From the NCBI GenBank assembly GCA_013399115.1, contig VXAA01005202.1, positions 5,968 through 69,967 of the forward strand: 64,000 nucleotides of DNA, given 5' to 3'. The translations under genes and the position numbers were made by a program. Positions 21,601 to 32,900 of this stretch are shown here, piece after piece. The notes beneath the pieces are model-generated. The model made no database searches, was not told the origin of the DNA, and saw only the letters and a program-made list of their open reading frames with translations. The DNA is from Anseranas semipalmata. Lineage: Eukaryota; Chordata; Aves; Anseriformes; Anseranatidae. Each line of letters starts with the position of its first letter. Position 1 is the stretch's first letter.

Positions 21601-21800
21601 ACTGTGGCAGGGCAGAAATTCAGGGCAGCACCCGAGCAGCAGCGACAGCTTGCTCCTCCCGCCCTGAACGACATCCCGCCCGCGCTCCCTTCCCTGCCCC
21701 CGGCCTGCGGCAGCATCCCCGTGTGCCTGGGCCAGGGATGCCTCGGGGAAGCCCCGGAGCTGCTCGCAGAGGGGATGTGCGGGGCCAGGAGCAGCACCTG
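21600..21800. promoter_or_regulatory. CpG-rich patch
   Basis: A second GC-rich block of about 200 bp within 700 bp of the first, with CpG concentrated at 21655-21790. Open frames on both strands (21604-21843 + and 21577-21906 -) follow from the composition and show no domain. Confidence 0.4.
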
Positions 21801-22713
21801 CAGACGTACTGCTTGCAACGGGTGTAGCATCTGCCTCTGTTGATTTCGGTGTGTGCTCGAACCTGCCGCTCTTTAAAGAGCTCTCCTCGTTCCCCTCACA
21901 CAGCATCTCTTCTGATCTCTCAAGTTTAGGCGTTTTATGTATTCATTTTAAAGAGCAGTGCGAACGATCTTTATATCTCTGGTCAGCAGTGATAGGAACC
22001 TTGGGCAAATCACCAGAAAGAAGTGAATAAAAAATTTTGCTTGAGAGATGAAAAAAGGGCTGGAATCAGGACTCCTATGGTCTGTCCCTAAATCTGTGCA
22101 GTTTTGCTGTGCAGCGGTGGGGAAGTCACTTTGATGTCAGCTTCCTACTACCCACAAAAGTTGGAATACAAAGTTATTGTAAAACTCTGTCATTTGTTTG
22201 TGCAGTACTCTGGGAGCCTCTGGTGAAAGGCGCTGGATGGCTGCGTGGCTCCCTGTGGTTTGTAAAACACGCATTGATCACCACTTCCCAAAGGCAGTGA
22301 CAGTGGATTTTAAACAGGGCTCGACCCAGACACAGGATCCTCATGTTTCCAGGTCCTGCGGAGGTTTAAGTTCTGAACTTGCAGCCAAGCCCGGTGTCTC
22401 TGCAGAAGGCAGAAGGTAAACCACACACCAGCACGCCAGCCTTGGGATCAGGAGGACTCAGGGCTCGGCGCCATCCCCTGCCTGTTTGGGTTTGCTCTCC
22501 CGCCGGAATTGGGGCATCCCATAAAAGTTCTTCTTGGATGGAGGCAACTGCCAGAGCCCAGTAAGCCTTACCTTTCCCTCCTCTGCCCTGAGTCATCTGC
22601 AATAATCCTTTAGCTTCTGGGTGAAGGCATAAAAAATAAAATACAATAAACAAGATAAAAGGGAGCATGAATCAACTTCTGTGGTAGCTGGGGCTTCAAA
22701 TATGCCTGAAGAT

Positions 22714-22780
22714 CACTTAGATTGCACACTGCTTGGGCCATGTGCCATCCTTTTATTGCTTGTCCATGTACAGGAGAGTT
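22714..22780 (+). repeat. ancient L3/MIR-type repeat, sense tail fragment
   Basis: CACTTAGATTGCACACTGCT, TGGGCCATGTGCCATCCTTT and TATTGCTTGTCCATGTACAG line up with TTAGATTGTAAGCTGCTTGG, GGCAGGGACCATCTTTTTG and TCTGTGTTTGTACAG of the old repeat tail. The 3' TAA tail is lost. Confidence 0.5.
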
Positions 22781-24329
22781 TGCTGACATTCTGTTAAAAT
22801 ATATATATTTCTTTTGGCCAAATACAGAATTTTTTAGCAGAAAACAAAAAAAAATATTTGAGCTGAAACTGATTTTTTCCCCAAACTGATTTGAAAAAAA
22901 AAAAAAGTAGAGGCAAGCAGGTATTTTTTGAGTTCAATAAAAATAATACATTTCTGCTGAAAAACACTTTCAAGGCAGTATTTTTTGCCTATAGCTAATT
23001 TTTTGGCTATGTCTAACAAACAGCAGCTCCTTAAAAACCTATCTGCTGTAAACAGGATTATTACTGAAAAATAGTGTCAGGATGCCAGGAGGGGAAAACA
23101 TAATCTCACCTTTTCCTTTTTTCCTAGCAAATAGCTTCAGTGGGCTAATAGCCAAGAAGGTTAAAATATTAATGGATCCTGCACAGACCACACCAGATGG
23201 AAAAGATCTGAGCTGGGCAAAAAGCTCCTTGTTGAAAGTTGTTGCACTGTTAAGCAAAACCTTTTCAGGAGGGTAGAGCACCAGGCAAAGGAGCGTCTTG
23301 CCATTTGGACACATTTTTGTGATACTTCAAAGGAAAAGTCGTGAATTATTACTTGCGGTGTCAGTGATGTATATTCCTTCTAGCACTCTGAAAACCTTCC
23401 TTCTCCAATGAGGTTTGGTCCCGTGGGTCACTCTTAGGAAAAAATCTAAAATCATGCTGTTCTGCTGAACTTGGAGGGGGGGTCAGTGCTGCAGCACGGA
23501 GAGGACTGAGAACGTGTGGGAATAGAAACACCCCAGTGTTTTCGGTTGGGCAGCTGTATCCCACCGCTGCCCCAAGGAATTTGGAAAGATCTGACATCAT
23601 GGAGTTGCAGAACTTCAGTTGGGCTTTTGGTAGAGACAAAAGGGACCTTGCCCTGGTTGTCACTTAAATGTGCAGGAAGCAAGGAGAGGCTCCTACAGGG
23701 GTTTTACAGATTCGTAGATGCTGACACTCAGGCTTAGGAATCCTTCAACATTATCAAGTCAGCTGCATTACTTGACGGAATGATTGTTCTTGTATTAATT
23801 GGATGCATATTAACACTCAAATTGCTTCCTAAGTAACCATTAATACACGATATGATGAAAATAAATATGTTGAAGAAGCTTTCAAGCCAGCACGTGGGCT
23901 TTGCTGCTGACTTACTCTGCACCTCTGGGTGAATCTCTTACTTGCAAGCACCTCTTGCTTCCTCTCTGATGAGTTACTGCTTGTACGGCCCTGCAAAAAG
24001 TCTAAGAAGAAAGAAACAGGGAGACAGCAGTTACATTTGGTAGGTAAAGGGAGAACATTTTCAGATCAGTGGATGCCAACAGCCCACTGCCAATAGGGCA
24101 TTTGGGTGAATGCACTCTTCTGCGGATGTCACAAATGTTAAAAAAAAAAAAAAAAAAGTGTGATGCTCATGGTCTAATAACCAGGTGGGTTGTGTTTCCC
24201 AGACACATCCCTGACATGGGCTAAGGTCTCAAAACTGATTCCCTATGTAATACCCAGGGGACAGAAGTGACCCCAGAGGCTGCTAGCACACTGAGCTGTT
24301 GGAGTAGTGACATTTCAAGTAAAATCCAG
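22781..24329. other. AT-rich non-coding stretch
   Basis: A-rich and T-rich runs at 22800-23000 give way to unremarkable sequence. The 23745-23890 part has well-spaced ATTA, TTAATTGG and ATGCATATTAA words and could be a conserved element. A run of 18 A sits at 24140-24157, with no recognisable retroposed gene upstream. Confidence 0.4.
24140..24157. repeat. poly-A tract
   Basis: Eighteen consecutive A. I see no processed pseudogene body or target-site duplication that would make this a retroposon tail. Confidence 0.9.
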
Positions 24330-24540
24330 ACTCCTTTTGGTGCTTGTAAATGGGGAGACCAGGAATACAAGAGTTCCAGCTCATAGAAGTCAATTGGATT
24401 CGCAGCTGATACCCTGAGCTTCACTGGACTTACTCTCAATATGGAACAAATCCTGCTGATAGGTATTTGTGTGTATAATTGTGGGTACAGAGCTGTCCCT
24501 GTCAAAAGCAAATCTGGATTAAAATCTAGTTCTCTTTCCT
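24330..24540. repeat. ancient palindromic amniote repeat fragment
   Basis: TCATAGAAGTCAATTGGATT, CGCAGCTGATACC, CTTCACTGGACTTACTCTCA, ATATGGAACAAATCCTGCTG and GGTACAGAGCTGTCCCTGTC keep the order of an old repeat with AGAAGTCAATGGAATCCCAG and CTTCAGTGGAATTACTCC arms. The overlapping 108-codon minus-strand frame is probably repeat-derived. Confidence 0.5.
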
Positions 24541-24674
24541 CAAGCACTGGGGAGTATTTCTTATGAGTCTCTCCACAGCCCCCAGGAAACAGAAAAGCAA
24601 AGAAGTTTCTCTCTCTCTAATAGAAAGGACTCAGCGAGCAGGCAAGAAGTGTTTTTCTGGGAGCCAGAAGCTGA

Positions 24675-24880
24675 ATGTGAGCGGCACGGGGCACAGAGCA
24701 GCCCCGCATCCCTGCCCGTGCAGGCTGCGTCCGCTCAGCGCGCTCGGGGCTCGCCCGGGTGCACGGTGCTGGCGTCGAGCAGCAAAGAGCCCCGAGCGCT
24801 TACCGCAGCGCCATGCACCTGGTGAAACAACGTGGAGCCGAGCTGCAAACGTGGAAAGTTGTCCGAGCGGAGTGGAAACT
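24675..24880. promoter_or_regulatory. small CpG island
   Basis: About 200 bp with dense CpG, including CGTCCGCTCAGCGCGCTCGG and GGCGTCGAGC, lying in otherwise AT-rich DNA. A 144-codon frame (24563-24997 +) spans it; its product shows CPTCGKS (residues about 112-118), but the second Cys/His pair of a zinc finger is missing, so I do not accept it as a gene. Confidence 0.5.
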
Positions 24881-26257
24881 GAAGTCTGTCCTACATGTGG
24901 AAAAAGCCTGTCTTTTGTGGGCAAGACCAAGGTCTGGCAAAATGGGAGGTATGCTGTCTATAGCCAGGCTCAGCAGAGATTAATGAAATCTGATTAAAAA
25001 GGCTCACAAAAACAAAGTGATTCCATCCCTTTCCTTTCTGCCCAGCTGCTATCCACCTTCTCCAGCACGTTTAATTGCCCCTTTCCTACGCATGAAAGAA
25101 ATACGGCTCTGCGTATTATGGCCTGCTGGAAGTTTCAGGCACTGCCACATGAAATGAAAGCCCTATTGTTTTGGCTTTTTTTTCCTTTTTCTTTTTCTTT
25201 TTCTTTTTTTTTTTTTCTGTTAAAAGGTTAAATGCCAGGAAGATTGGTAAAGATTTCAGAAAAACAAATCGACATTTGGCCTAATAAAATATTGTACACA
25301 GTTTTTCCTTTCTGCTTTGACTTGGCAGAAGAGTGTGTGAAAAGCTCAGAGAAGAAATATTCAATTTTTTTCCTGGAGGGAGGCAGGAAACTATTAACAA
25401 ACAGTGCCGGAGCACAATATCCTGATATGCCCTTTAAAATTAGCTCATAAAGGCACAAAAATGTGAGATCTGTATATTAAGTTTAAATTCATAAATCACA
25501 AACATTCTGGTAGAAACCGCTCTTAAGCAAGATACCTTGTTGTCAGCTCTCACAGTTTCTTCATGCTATATATAGTGCTTTTCTTAATGCTCCAGCTGCT
25601 GAACGAATGCAATAAGGAGAAAGTCCCAAATTTTTGTATTTAAAGCAATTTTTTTTGGGGGGGGGGGAATATCCTTAAAACATGGTAGAAATGGTAATTG
25701 CTCCCCGGCAAGTTATCAGATCCCAGCAGGGGTGAGAAGAGCAGCTCTTACACCTCGGGGGCCCCCAGTCTGACATCCCCGAGCTCCCAGTGCCCTCTGC
25801 TCCTCCCCGCTGCTTGGGACCCGCCGTGCCTTGCCACCACTCCCCACCCTGTGCGTGATGGCTGCTGTGCATGTCAGCATGCTGCGGGCAGCTCCCAAAA
25901 TAGGACGCCCGGGTCTCACTGCGAGCAGTCCCTGCCTGTTGTTAAAAGCCAGGCTTCTGCAGGAGGCGCAAACTGCATTTGCATCAGACTAGTAACTGGG
26001 AAGGTCAAAACCTCCTATGATGCAACTCAGCCGTGATGGCTCTCAGCAAAATCCTGTGGCAAACTGGGGGAAAGATAATAAAATTAAATTTACTATTGAA
26101 ATAAAAGACAGAAGGCGCAGTGGTTTTCTTCGCTAAAACCATCCGCTTCTCAGCTTACTGGAAGTTATTGCTGTGCTGCCAGTTTGCCATGGACCAGATG
26201 GACCAGATGCCATTTTGGGGGCTTTGGCTGGGGGAGCTGGCAGTTTGTTTTCTACAG
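24881..26257. other. non-coding stretch with simple tracts
   Basis: A 44-base pure pyrimidine tract lies at 25175-25218, and T8 followed by G10 at 25650-25667. The segment 25690-25930 is GC-richer with frames on both strands, none recognised. CCAGATGGACCAGATG at about 26195 is a 10-bp tandem duplication. Confidence 0.4.
25175..25218. repeat. polypyrimidine tract
   Basis: Forty-four consecutive pyrimidines, mainly CTTTTT units and a T run. It may adopt triplex structures. No gene is attached. Confidence 0.9.
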
Positions 26258-26373
26258 GCTCCGGAGACAACATTAACCAGTGCAGAAGCCCGGGAGACGA
26301 TGGAGTGCTCAAAGTCAAAAGCATCAATAATTTTAATCTGGATAACTGGAAGGGGGTCGATAGCTTTGGGAAG
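26258..26373 (+). other. exon-like segment with splice signals, unidentified
   Basis: The 116-bp segment follows GTTTGTTTTCTACAG and ends GGGAAG before GTTTGT, so both splice borders are plausible. The frame that starts with a split codon and ends on a codon boundary reads SGDNINQCRSPGDDGVLK, then VKSINNFNLDNWKGVDSFGK. It is hydrophilic and protein-like, but two other frames are also open and I do not recognise the sequence. No partner exon was found within the window. It may be a real exon of an unknown transcript, a conserved non-coding element, or chance. Confidence 0.18.
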
Positions 26374-26699
26374 GTTTGTGGCTCTTTGACCTGGGTCTGT
26401 GGGAGTTGGTTTTAGAGGAGTTGGAAATGAGCAGGGGTAGAAATGACAGAAACAACAAGTTAAAAACCCCATGGCTGTAGAGGAACTGAGCTTCTCTGCC
26501 TGGGAAAAGCACAGAGAACTACACAGCGACGGCTGGAAAAGGAAGGTGCCTCCCCTCTGCCCCGTTAGGAACAAGCAAAGCAAGCGAGTGCACAAGGAGA
26601 GGGGACCTGCCGCCAGGGGAGGAGATCTGCCTCGGTCAGAGCCCAAAAAGAAACCAGGACCGAGGAGGAAATATCCTGAATGGTCCTGAAAGAAAACCT

Positions 26700-26815
26700 C
26701 AAGGGACCGCTGATGGACGGGTCCTGCTGCGAGCCGAGGCTGTCGGAGCGAACCCTGGCGCCCGCCAGGCTGAAGCGCCCAGCTGACAGCGGGCGCCGCG
26801 TCGCAGCATCTGCTG
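26700..26815. promoter_or_regulatory. small CpG-rich patch
   Basis: About 115 bp with roughly a dozen CpG, including GGGCGCCGCGTCGCAGC. It lies 330 bp after the exon-like segment at 26258. An open frame of 99 codons (26680-26979 +) crosses it without a recognised domain. Confidence 0.35.
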
Positions 26816-28934
26816 CAATGGGCTGCTCCTACATGAAAAACAGGGCACAGGCAGGGGTGTCAGAAGAAAACTGCTTTAACTGCTGTCTGCAGCGAGTGCG
26901 TGCACAAACAGCTACTGGAAGCCAGCGGAGGACGGCTGTCAGCCTGGCAGAGGCTCGGACGGATTTTCAGCTGATGTAAATCAGGAGGGCTCCGTTATTA
27001 GCGCTGAACTGGCTCACAGCAGCTGAGGCTCTAGCCGAGTCACTGAAGTGGTAAATAGTGCTGACAGCAAGTTGTGGCTTCAACAACCTTAAATGAACTC
27101 CATTAAGTGCTCGCTTCTGAAGAGAATGTTGTTGAAACCTGGAAATGAGGCTTTCAAAGGTTTAACATATTTGTCTGTTGTAGAGGGTTTGTTTTGAAAC
27201 CAGATGCAGTGAGAAACGCAGCGTTGCTGCACATGGCAGGAGAGGCAGCATGCGAAGGCCGGATCCTGCTCCCCTTCCTGCTGAAATGGGAAGTAACCTC
27301 TGCAGAGTCAATGTCATCACATTAGTGTCGGCGAGAGCCGAGGTAGGGCAAGCGTGAGCAATTCCTCCCAGCAAGATGAAGACGATGACAAGCTAAAACC
27401 TATCTGAATAATTGAAAAATGTTGGTGTTGTTGCATTCTTGGAAATAAAACTGGCACACGTTCTGCAGAAATCGCAAAGTGGTGGAAACAATTGATCATG
27501 ACAGGGTTGGGTGAAGAAACAAAACCGTCCCTTGTGGGTTTGAGCAACTCACAGGCAGCTTTAGTAAACGAGCGGGCAGGGGCAGAAGCAGGCAGCAAAA
27601 ATAAGAGCAGCACTACTGCGGCTGCATTTGGCCCCATGGATCAGGCTGGATATGTGGGGCTGGCCAGTCCAATGGGGTCTGGGACATGGTGCAGGCAGGC
27701 TAGAGCTTATCCAGAGGGACAAATGTTCACAGTTCATAGCTGGTGACAAATGCGGGCCTCAGGTCAGCTTTGGCAAGAGGGCTCTCATGCCTTGATTTTT
27801 CATGTTCTTGGTCAGACACCCCAGGGTCACTTCATTAATGGAGAGTACCTCCCTGCAGCCTCTGACTGCCCCAAACCACAGACTCTGTGAATTGGGAGCC
27901 TGGGGCTGGGTCTACGGATGTGCCAGGACCCTGTCTGCATGTCTCCAGCTCCTGGGGTATGGTGCCAGCACTCAGGGCTGTGACAAAGCAGACTCAGGTT
28001 GGAGGTGGCCACCTGATCTTTAACCTTCTTGGCAAGTGACCACCAAACTCAAAACACCTGCATCATGCAGGCACTGGCCACTTTTTCCTGTAACATCCCT
28101 CAGGATGAGAGATTATGGCATTGAGGTGGTCCAGGAGGGCTCATAGGCCTCAACAGTTTTCTCCTGCATGTGCCCGGGGCTGGTGAAGAACCAGAAGCTG
28201 TGCATCGCCGGGGCTCCTGCCCTGTTTGTCTGGATGAAAGATGGTGGTAGAAACCCTCGTTCTCAACACCAGCAGCACCTGGGCCTGAGGAGGCTTTGTG
28301 GAGGTGGATGGAGCTGCAGAAGTGTTGGCCAAACAGCAAGAGCCCAGCAATACCATTCAGGCTTGTGCACGGAAGGAAATACACCTTTATTACAGATCAC
28401 TAATTACACTCTCAAGATTCCCACTGGAAGAAGCTTTCTTGCAGGCCCGTCTAGCAAGAGGTTACAGGCTCACACAGGCTGTGAGTGGCTGGAAGGAGAC
28501 AAAGAGCAAAGGCAAAAGTGGATGGGCTCCTGGAAGGCTGCACATGGTGGACGTTTCAAACCACCTGTTATCCTCAGAGGTGCAAAGCAGGGAGGAGAAG
28601 ATTTTAATCCAACGTGTGCACTAAACCACAGCTGACATTGACTAGTTTTCAGGTGGATCTGCCTGGGAAAAGAAAATAAGTTTAGAAGCCTAACTGGTCC
28701 ATAGTACGAGGATTGCTACTTGCCTAGAACTTCATTTTCTTAAAAATAAACAATGGCAGGAGGAAACTTATGAGAAAATGTTTTTTGCAAGTCAGATAAC
28801 AGAAAATTTATTGGCTTTTGATGCTCTGTTTGACTCTAATCGTGGTTCATTCAGTGCCACAGCCTTTGAGAAAGGAATTGAAAAAGAATCTGGCTGCCTA
28901 CAATCACAATAGCGTAGAGGGATGTGTTCCACCA
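26816..28934. other. non-coding stretch with one inverted repeat
   Basis: TTCAACAAC (27079-27087) and its exact complement GTTGTTGAA (27128-27136) are 40 bases apart in non-repetitive DNA with CATTAAGTGCTC and TTCAAAGG words. Frames up to 155 codons (28168-28635 +) overlap others on the minus strand and have no recognised product. Confidence 0.4.
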
Positions 28935-29005
28935 TCATATTAAGGCTCCTCACTAGCCCACATTCAATTCCTTGGCCAGATCCAGCAAAGGACAGAGGCA
29001 TCTGT
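28935..29005. repeat. possible ancient amniote repeat fragment
   Basis: GGCTCCTCACTAGCCCACAT and TTGGCCAGATCCAGCAAAGG are reminiscent of GGCTCCTAAG and GGCCAGATCCTGCAAAGCAC in old palindromic repeats. The match is short. Confidence 0.3.
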
Positions 29006-29158
29006 GAGAAGAATTTCAATAGAATTCCAGAGAATTACAATGGAATTACACAACAGCACAGAAAATAAAATTTGTTAGTTATTATGGTTTGTATTTCTGT
29101 GGGTTCCAAAAAAACAATCTCAGTGTAAATATTCCAAAAGCCATTGGAGTCCATCCTC

Positions 29159-29175
29159 AAAAAAAAAAAAAAAAA
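29159..29175. repeat. poly-A tract
   Basis: A simple A run directly followed by GAACCAG. No retroposed body was recognised. Confidence 0.85.
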
Positions 29176-29358
29176 GAACCAGATATAAAGCTCTGCTCAG
29201 TTTGTTGTTGTTTATTCAACAACCATTCAAAAACCAGTGCCATCCAGACATCCTAACACCATGGTGTTCCTACCTCAGAGAGGTTACGCACTGAAGATCT
29301 AGGCTAGAGAAAACTCAAGCTACAGCTAGAGGGAAGAGCAGGTGACTGAGAACGTTTC

Positions 29359-29486
29359 GTTTAGTCTGCAATATCTGTGGGACAAGGACTGTCTTTTTGC
29401 TCTGTTTATGCCATCCACAGCACAATTGAGGCCCTAGGGTTTTTAGGCTTGACTGCAGTACAAATTATAAACACCAATAACACAAT
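29359..29486 (+). repeat. ancient L3/MIR-type repeat, sense tail
   Basis: TTTAGTCTGCAATATCTGTG, GGACAAGGACTGTCTTTTTG, CTCTGTTTATGCCATCCACA, GCACAATTGAGGCCCTAGGG, GACTGCAGTACAAATTATAA follow closely the old tail: TTAGATTGTAAGCTCTTTGG, GGCAGGGACTGTCTTTTTG, TTCTGTGTTTGTACAGCGCC, AGCACAATGGGGCCCTGGG, TACGGTAATACAAATAATAA. It is the best preserved copy in the window. Confidence 0.7.
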
Positions 29487-29600
29487 AAGGTCTAAGATAT
29501 TTTAAGGTTGGCTGTCCGGAGCAAACTATCATGCATCCATCATGTGGCAGTGTGAACACAAGCTCTCTATGCCTAAATTTAGGAGTTTTTTTCAGTGAGT

Positions 29601-29631
29601 TTCAATTGAATTTTTTTGATTTTCAATTGAA
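29601..29631. repeat. two copies of the palindrome TTCAATTGAA, 21 bp apart
   Basis: The 10-bp perfect palindrome occurs at 29601-29610 and 29622-29631 and is separated by an AT-rich spacer. The centre-to-centre distance of 21 bp is two helical turns. It could be a chance effect of AT-rich sequence or a paired binding site. Confidence 0.6.
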
Positions 29632-29739
29632 GTGTGCCATCTACACATCTACAATGGCATGCAGATGATCCCTGTGTATATTGATATTGTTTTTCAGACT
29701 ACAGGCATGTTTATTGCTGGGGAATCATAAATATGTTTC

Positions 29740-29859
29740 TTTTTTTTTTTTTTTTTTTTTCTGCTGCTGCTTTTTGCTGTAAAAGGACAGAAACGTTTCT
29801 TTTATTTTGAAAGCCTGTTTTTGTTTTTTTTTTTTTTTATTTTTTTTTTTTGGGTGATA

Positions 29860-29904
<45 letters not shown>

Positions 29905-29995
29905 CTGCTTTATGCTGTAAAAGGACAGAAACGTTTCTTTGATTATGAAAGCCTGTTTTTGTTTTTTTTTTTTTTTCCAGATTTCTTGTTGACAT
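29740..29995. repeat. duplicated unit with poly-T tracts (138-bp period)
   Basis: A block of about 60 bp (CTGCTGCTGC, TTTGCTGTAAAAGGACAGAA, ACGTTTCTTT, GAAAGCCTGTTTTTG) occurs at about 29761-29823 and again at about 29901-29962, each time preceded and followed by long T runs. The shared AAAAGGACAG starts at 29781 and 29919, giving a period of 138 bp. The T runs reach 21 (29740-29760) and 36 (29865-29900). The near identity of the copies points to a fairly recent tandem duplication; collapsed or misassembled sequence is also possible. Confidence 0.85.
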
Positions 29996-32900
29996 GAATA
30001 GTCTTTGTCTTTTGTTTTCCCACATTGCTGGAGGATGGTAGCAAAAACATTAATGGATTTGGACCAGCAACATCACTTACAGATTGGGAGAGGAGGAAGA
30101 ATGTCCCATCCTTCATTACTGAAGCCCAATACTTTCTAGCCCATCCATGGCACCAATATTACTGCCAGAAGATGTGCAGTTTCCAGAGGCAAATGAGCCA
30201 CAAAAGGGCACAGTCTTTCCCAGTATGGTTTAACACTTGAGCAACACAGACCGAAAAAGAAATCAACTTATGCATATTGCCATATCAGATCAGACCAAAG
30301 AATGTGAATTCTTCAGTGAATAAGAAACCAGAAGATCATGGATATCAAATAAGAAGTTAGAAACATTGTGAGCCTTCAAATGCAGAGGTCAAGCATACAC
30401 TTAAAACCACAAAGCAAAGTAATAGTATCAGTTGTAAGCTGCGTGGATAATCAATACTGAAATGTGATGCCTTTTAAGCACGGGGTCTTTTAAACAACTT
30501 GGGGGGTTGGGGAGGGGTGTTTAACTGCAAGAGCAAATTTGCTACCTGGGAAGTTGAAATCTATGTCTGATATCAGGCTCCCCAGAGAAAAGTAGGTTGC
30601 AGTGAGGATGGGGTTAAGCAACAGTGTTCATAGCACTTAGATTACCAGTGAGATAAAAGGCCTTATTTATTAAGATAACTCTTGTGGATTAATCTCTTCT
30701 ATTCTCAAAGCACAATAAGGACAGTGAAGTGCCCTATCCAGAAGATTCTCCCCAGACCTATGATGCAGCAATTGTGAATGAAAGCTCCCTGACCACAACC
30801 TCTGGACAAAACCAACACTACCCTAGAGCTAGTAAGCTGGAAAGGCAGCTATTTCCCAGAACTTGAATAGTTCCCCCCAAAAAAGCATCTGAGCAAACTG
30901 TTCTTTTGCATTAAATTGTCCTCAGCCAATGTGAAGTGGGTTATTGTCTTACTAGAATATGTATTTCTTTTAACCTAAGAGCTTTTGACAACTCCAAATT
31001 GCCTCCCGCAGCTTCAGCACATCCTCTGCAGCATGCGGGATACTGGGTGACCCATCAGGCTGCAGCTTTCGTTCACTCTCTGACTTATCCTGCATGCTGT
31101 GGATCCCAGTTTTCAGTTGGCATGTGGTGGCTCTCTATTGATGAACAAGCGCCATGGAGCAGATGGGATGGAAACAGAGATGTTCTTGCCATTCAGTCAG
31201 CTCCTAATGAGCAATGTTTTGGCACCGATGTGCTGAGACGTGCCCGCTTCTTAAGAGCTGTTTTTTTCATTTACGTGACCCCATGTGACAGCTCCCTCTC
31301 ATGAGATTTCCTCTGACTTGATTTATGAAATCTGAATTCCAGCTGTACGCTACTTGGGGCACAGACCAATGGGATGCTCCGTGTGAGGTGCCTAGCTTGC
31401 AGTACACAGCAGACACAACAACAGTTTTAAAATGTCAGCCAGCGGCCCTAAAAAGATTTGTCAAAGCTAGAGGAGGGAGAGCCATCTTTTGCAGGCAAGG
31501 GGAAGCAAAGCACCGCAGGAACTGTGCTATAGGAAAATCTTCAGCTAAACTGTTTTCTTCCATATACGATTGGCTATGCTTAGCCTATTCAAGAAAGTCC
31601 TCGGGAAAATACCTAAGAGGATTTTTCCTTTCAGATTAAGTGATTTCTAGATGATTTTACCCATAGCACATCAGCAGGGGTTGAGTTTAGCTGCACTTTG
31701 CCTACACCAGAGAAAGAGAGGCTCGCTCTTCTGAAAGTCATCCACTAAATTAATGAAGACAAGAATGTACATTAGGCTGAACCTATTTAGCTTATTAAAG
31801 GCTCCTCTCTCAGATCATTTCCTTCTGTGTGTGTCTCTACATCACAGGCTCTTCTGTTTGTAATTTCCAAAGTTAAAAAAAAAAAAAAGAGATCGTATCT
31901 TTTTAAGAGGTTACCCTCAGCTTTCAGCAGTCAGAAACTGTATGTACAGTAGTCAGCCTAAAATCCCATAGAAAGATAAAAGACCTTGCTGTGTGTAGTT
32001 AATGCAATAATAACAACTGTCACTCTGCTCCTTAAATTTAACATGAGGTGAGTGTCATGATTAACAAGGAGGTAAGAACCTAAATGCAACATCAATTTAT
32101 GTTTTGTTGTGTTGGATGTATTACTGGGATCTTTGTGCTCTAAAACTTTGCCTAGGATCATTCTTACTCTCCTGAGGAAAATAAAATGTTTTGTCAATGC
32201 CAGTTCCTTTGGCTCCCATTGTTTCCACTGGCTTTGGGAACAGATCCTTATTTTTGCTTTATTTTTTAATTCTCTTTTTCATCCTTATATCTAATGAATA
32301 GACTGATGCAAGAAATCAGCAAGGAAATACTGAAGGGAAACTGCACTGAAGAAAATAAGGAAGCTACAAAAAACTATAGGGAAGCCATTTTTCCAGGACA
32401 AAGTGGAAAAAAAAAATCCTGTAAGATGAAGAATTTTGTCCTTGTGGTTTGAACTCCCATTTGCACAACCCAGGTATTGGAAGTTGAGAGGTGGGCAGCT
32501 AGCACAGGCCATGCACTCTCTTCTTCTCCACCTGGCTGCAGATAACTCAGTTTTTCTGCTGTTAGGGCGCTTATGTTCCCAAATACCTTCCGCAAGCTTT
32601 TGTGCTGCTCAAACAGAAAGAAGGAAAAAATCCAGGGTGACTTAAATGACAGATCTGGGTTGCCTGGTTCTCACCAAAGATCCTGTCGTGCGATGTCTCA
32701 CATGTTCCTGATGAAAACGTTGTTTTTCTTAAAGCTGCCCCGGTCTCCTGGCACATGGGACTTGTCACCACCAGCATGAGATGCCTGATCCCTGCGGGGG
32801 TATCGCTCCTGCCCAGCCTCCCTGGCCCCGCCGGCTGGACACAGCTCGGGGTGGCTGGAGCTGGAGCTGAGTCCCCGCTGTCCCCTCTCCTTCCTGCACA

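Noticed and set aside
24563..24997. 144-codon frame with CPTCGKS, looked at as a possible C2H2 zinc finger
   Set aside because: There is one Cys pair only, with no His pair at the required spacing, and the frame spans a CpG patch.
26155..26646. 163-codon minus-strand frame
   Set aside because: It overlaps two open plus-strand frames, has no recognised domain, and is opposite the better supported exon-like segment.
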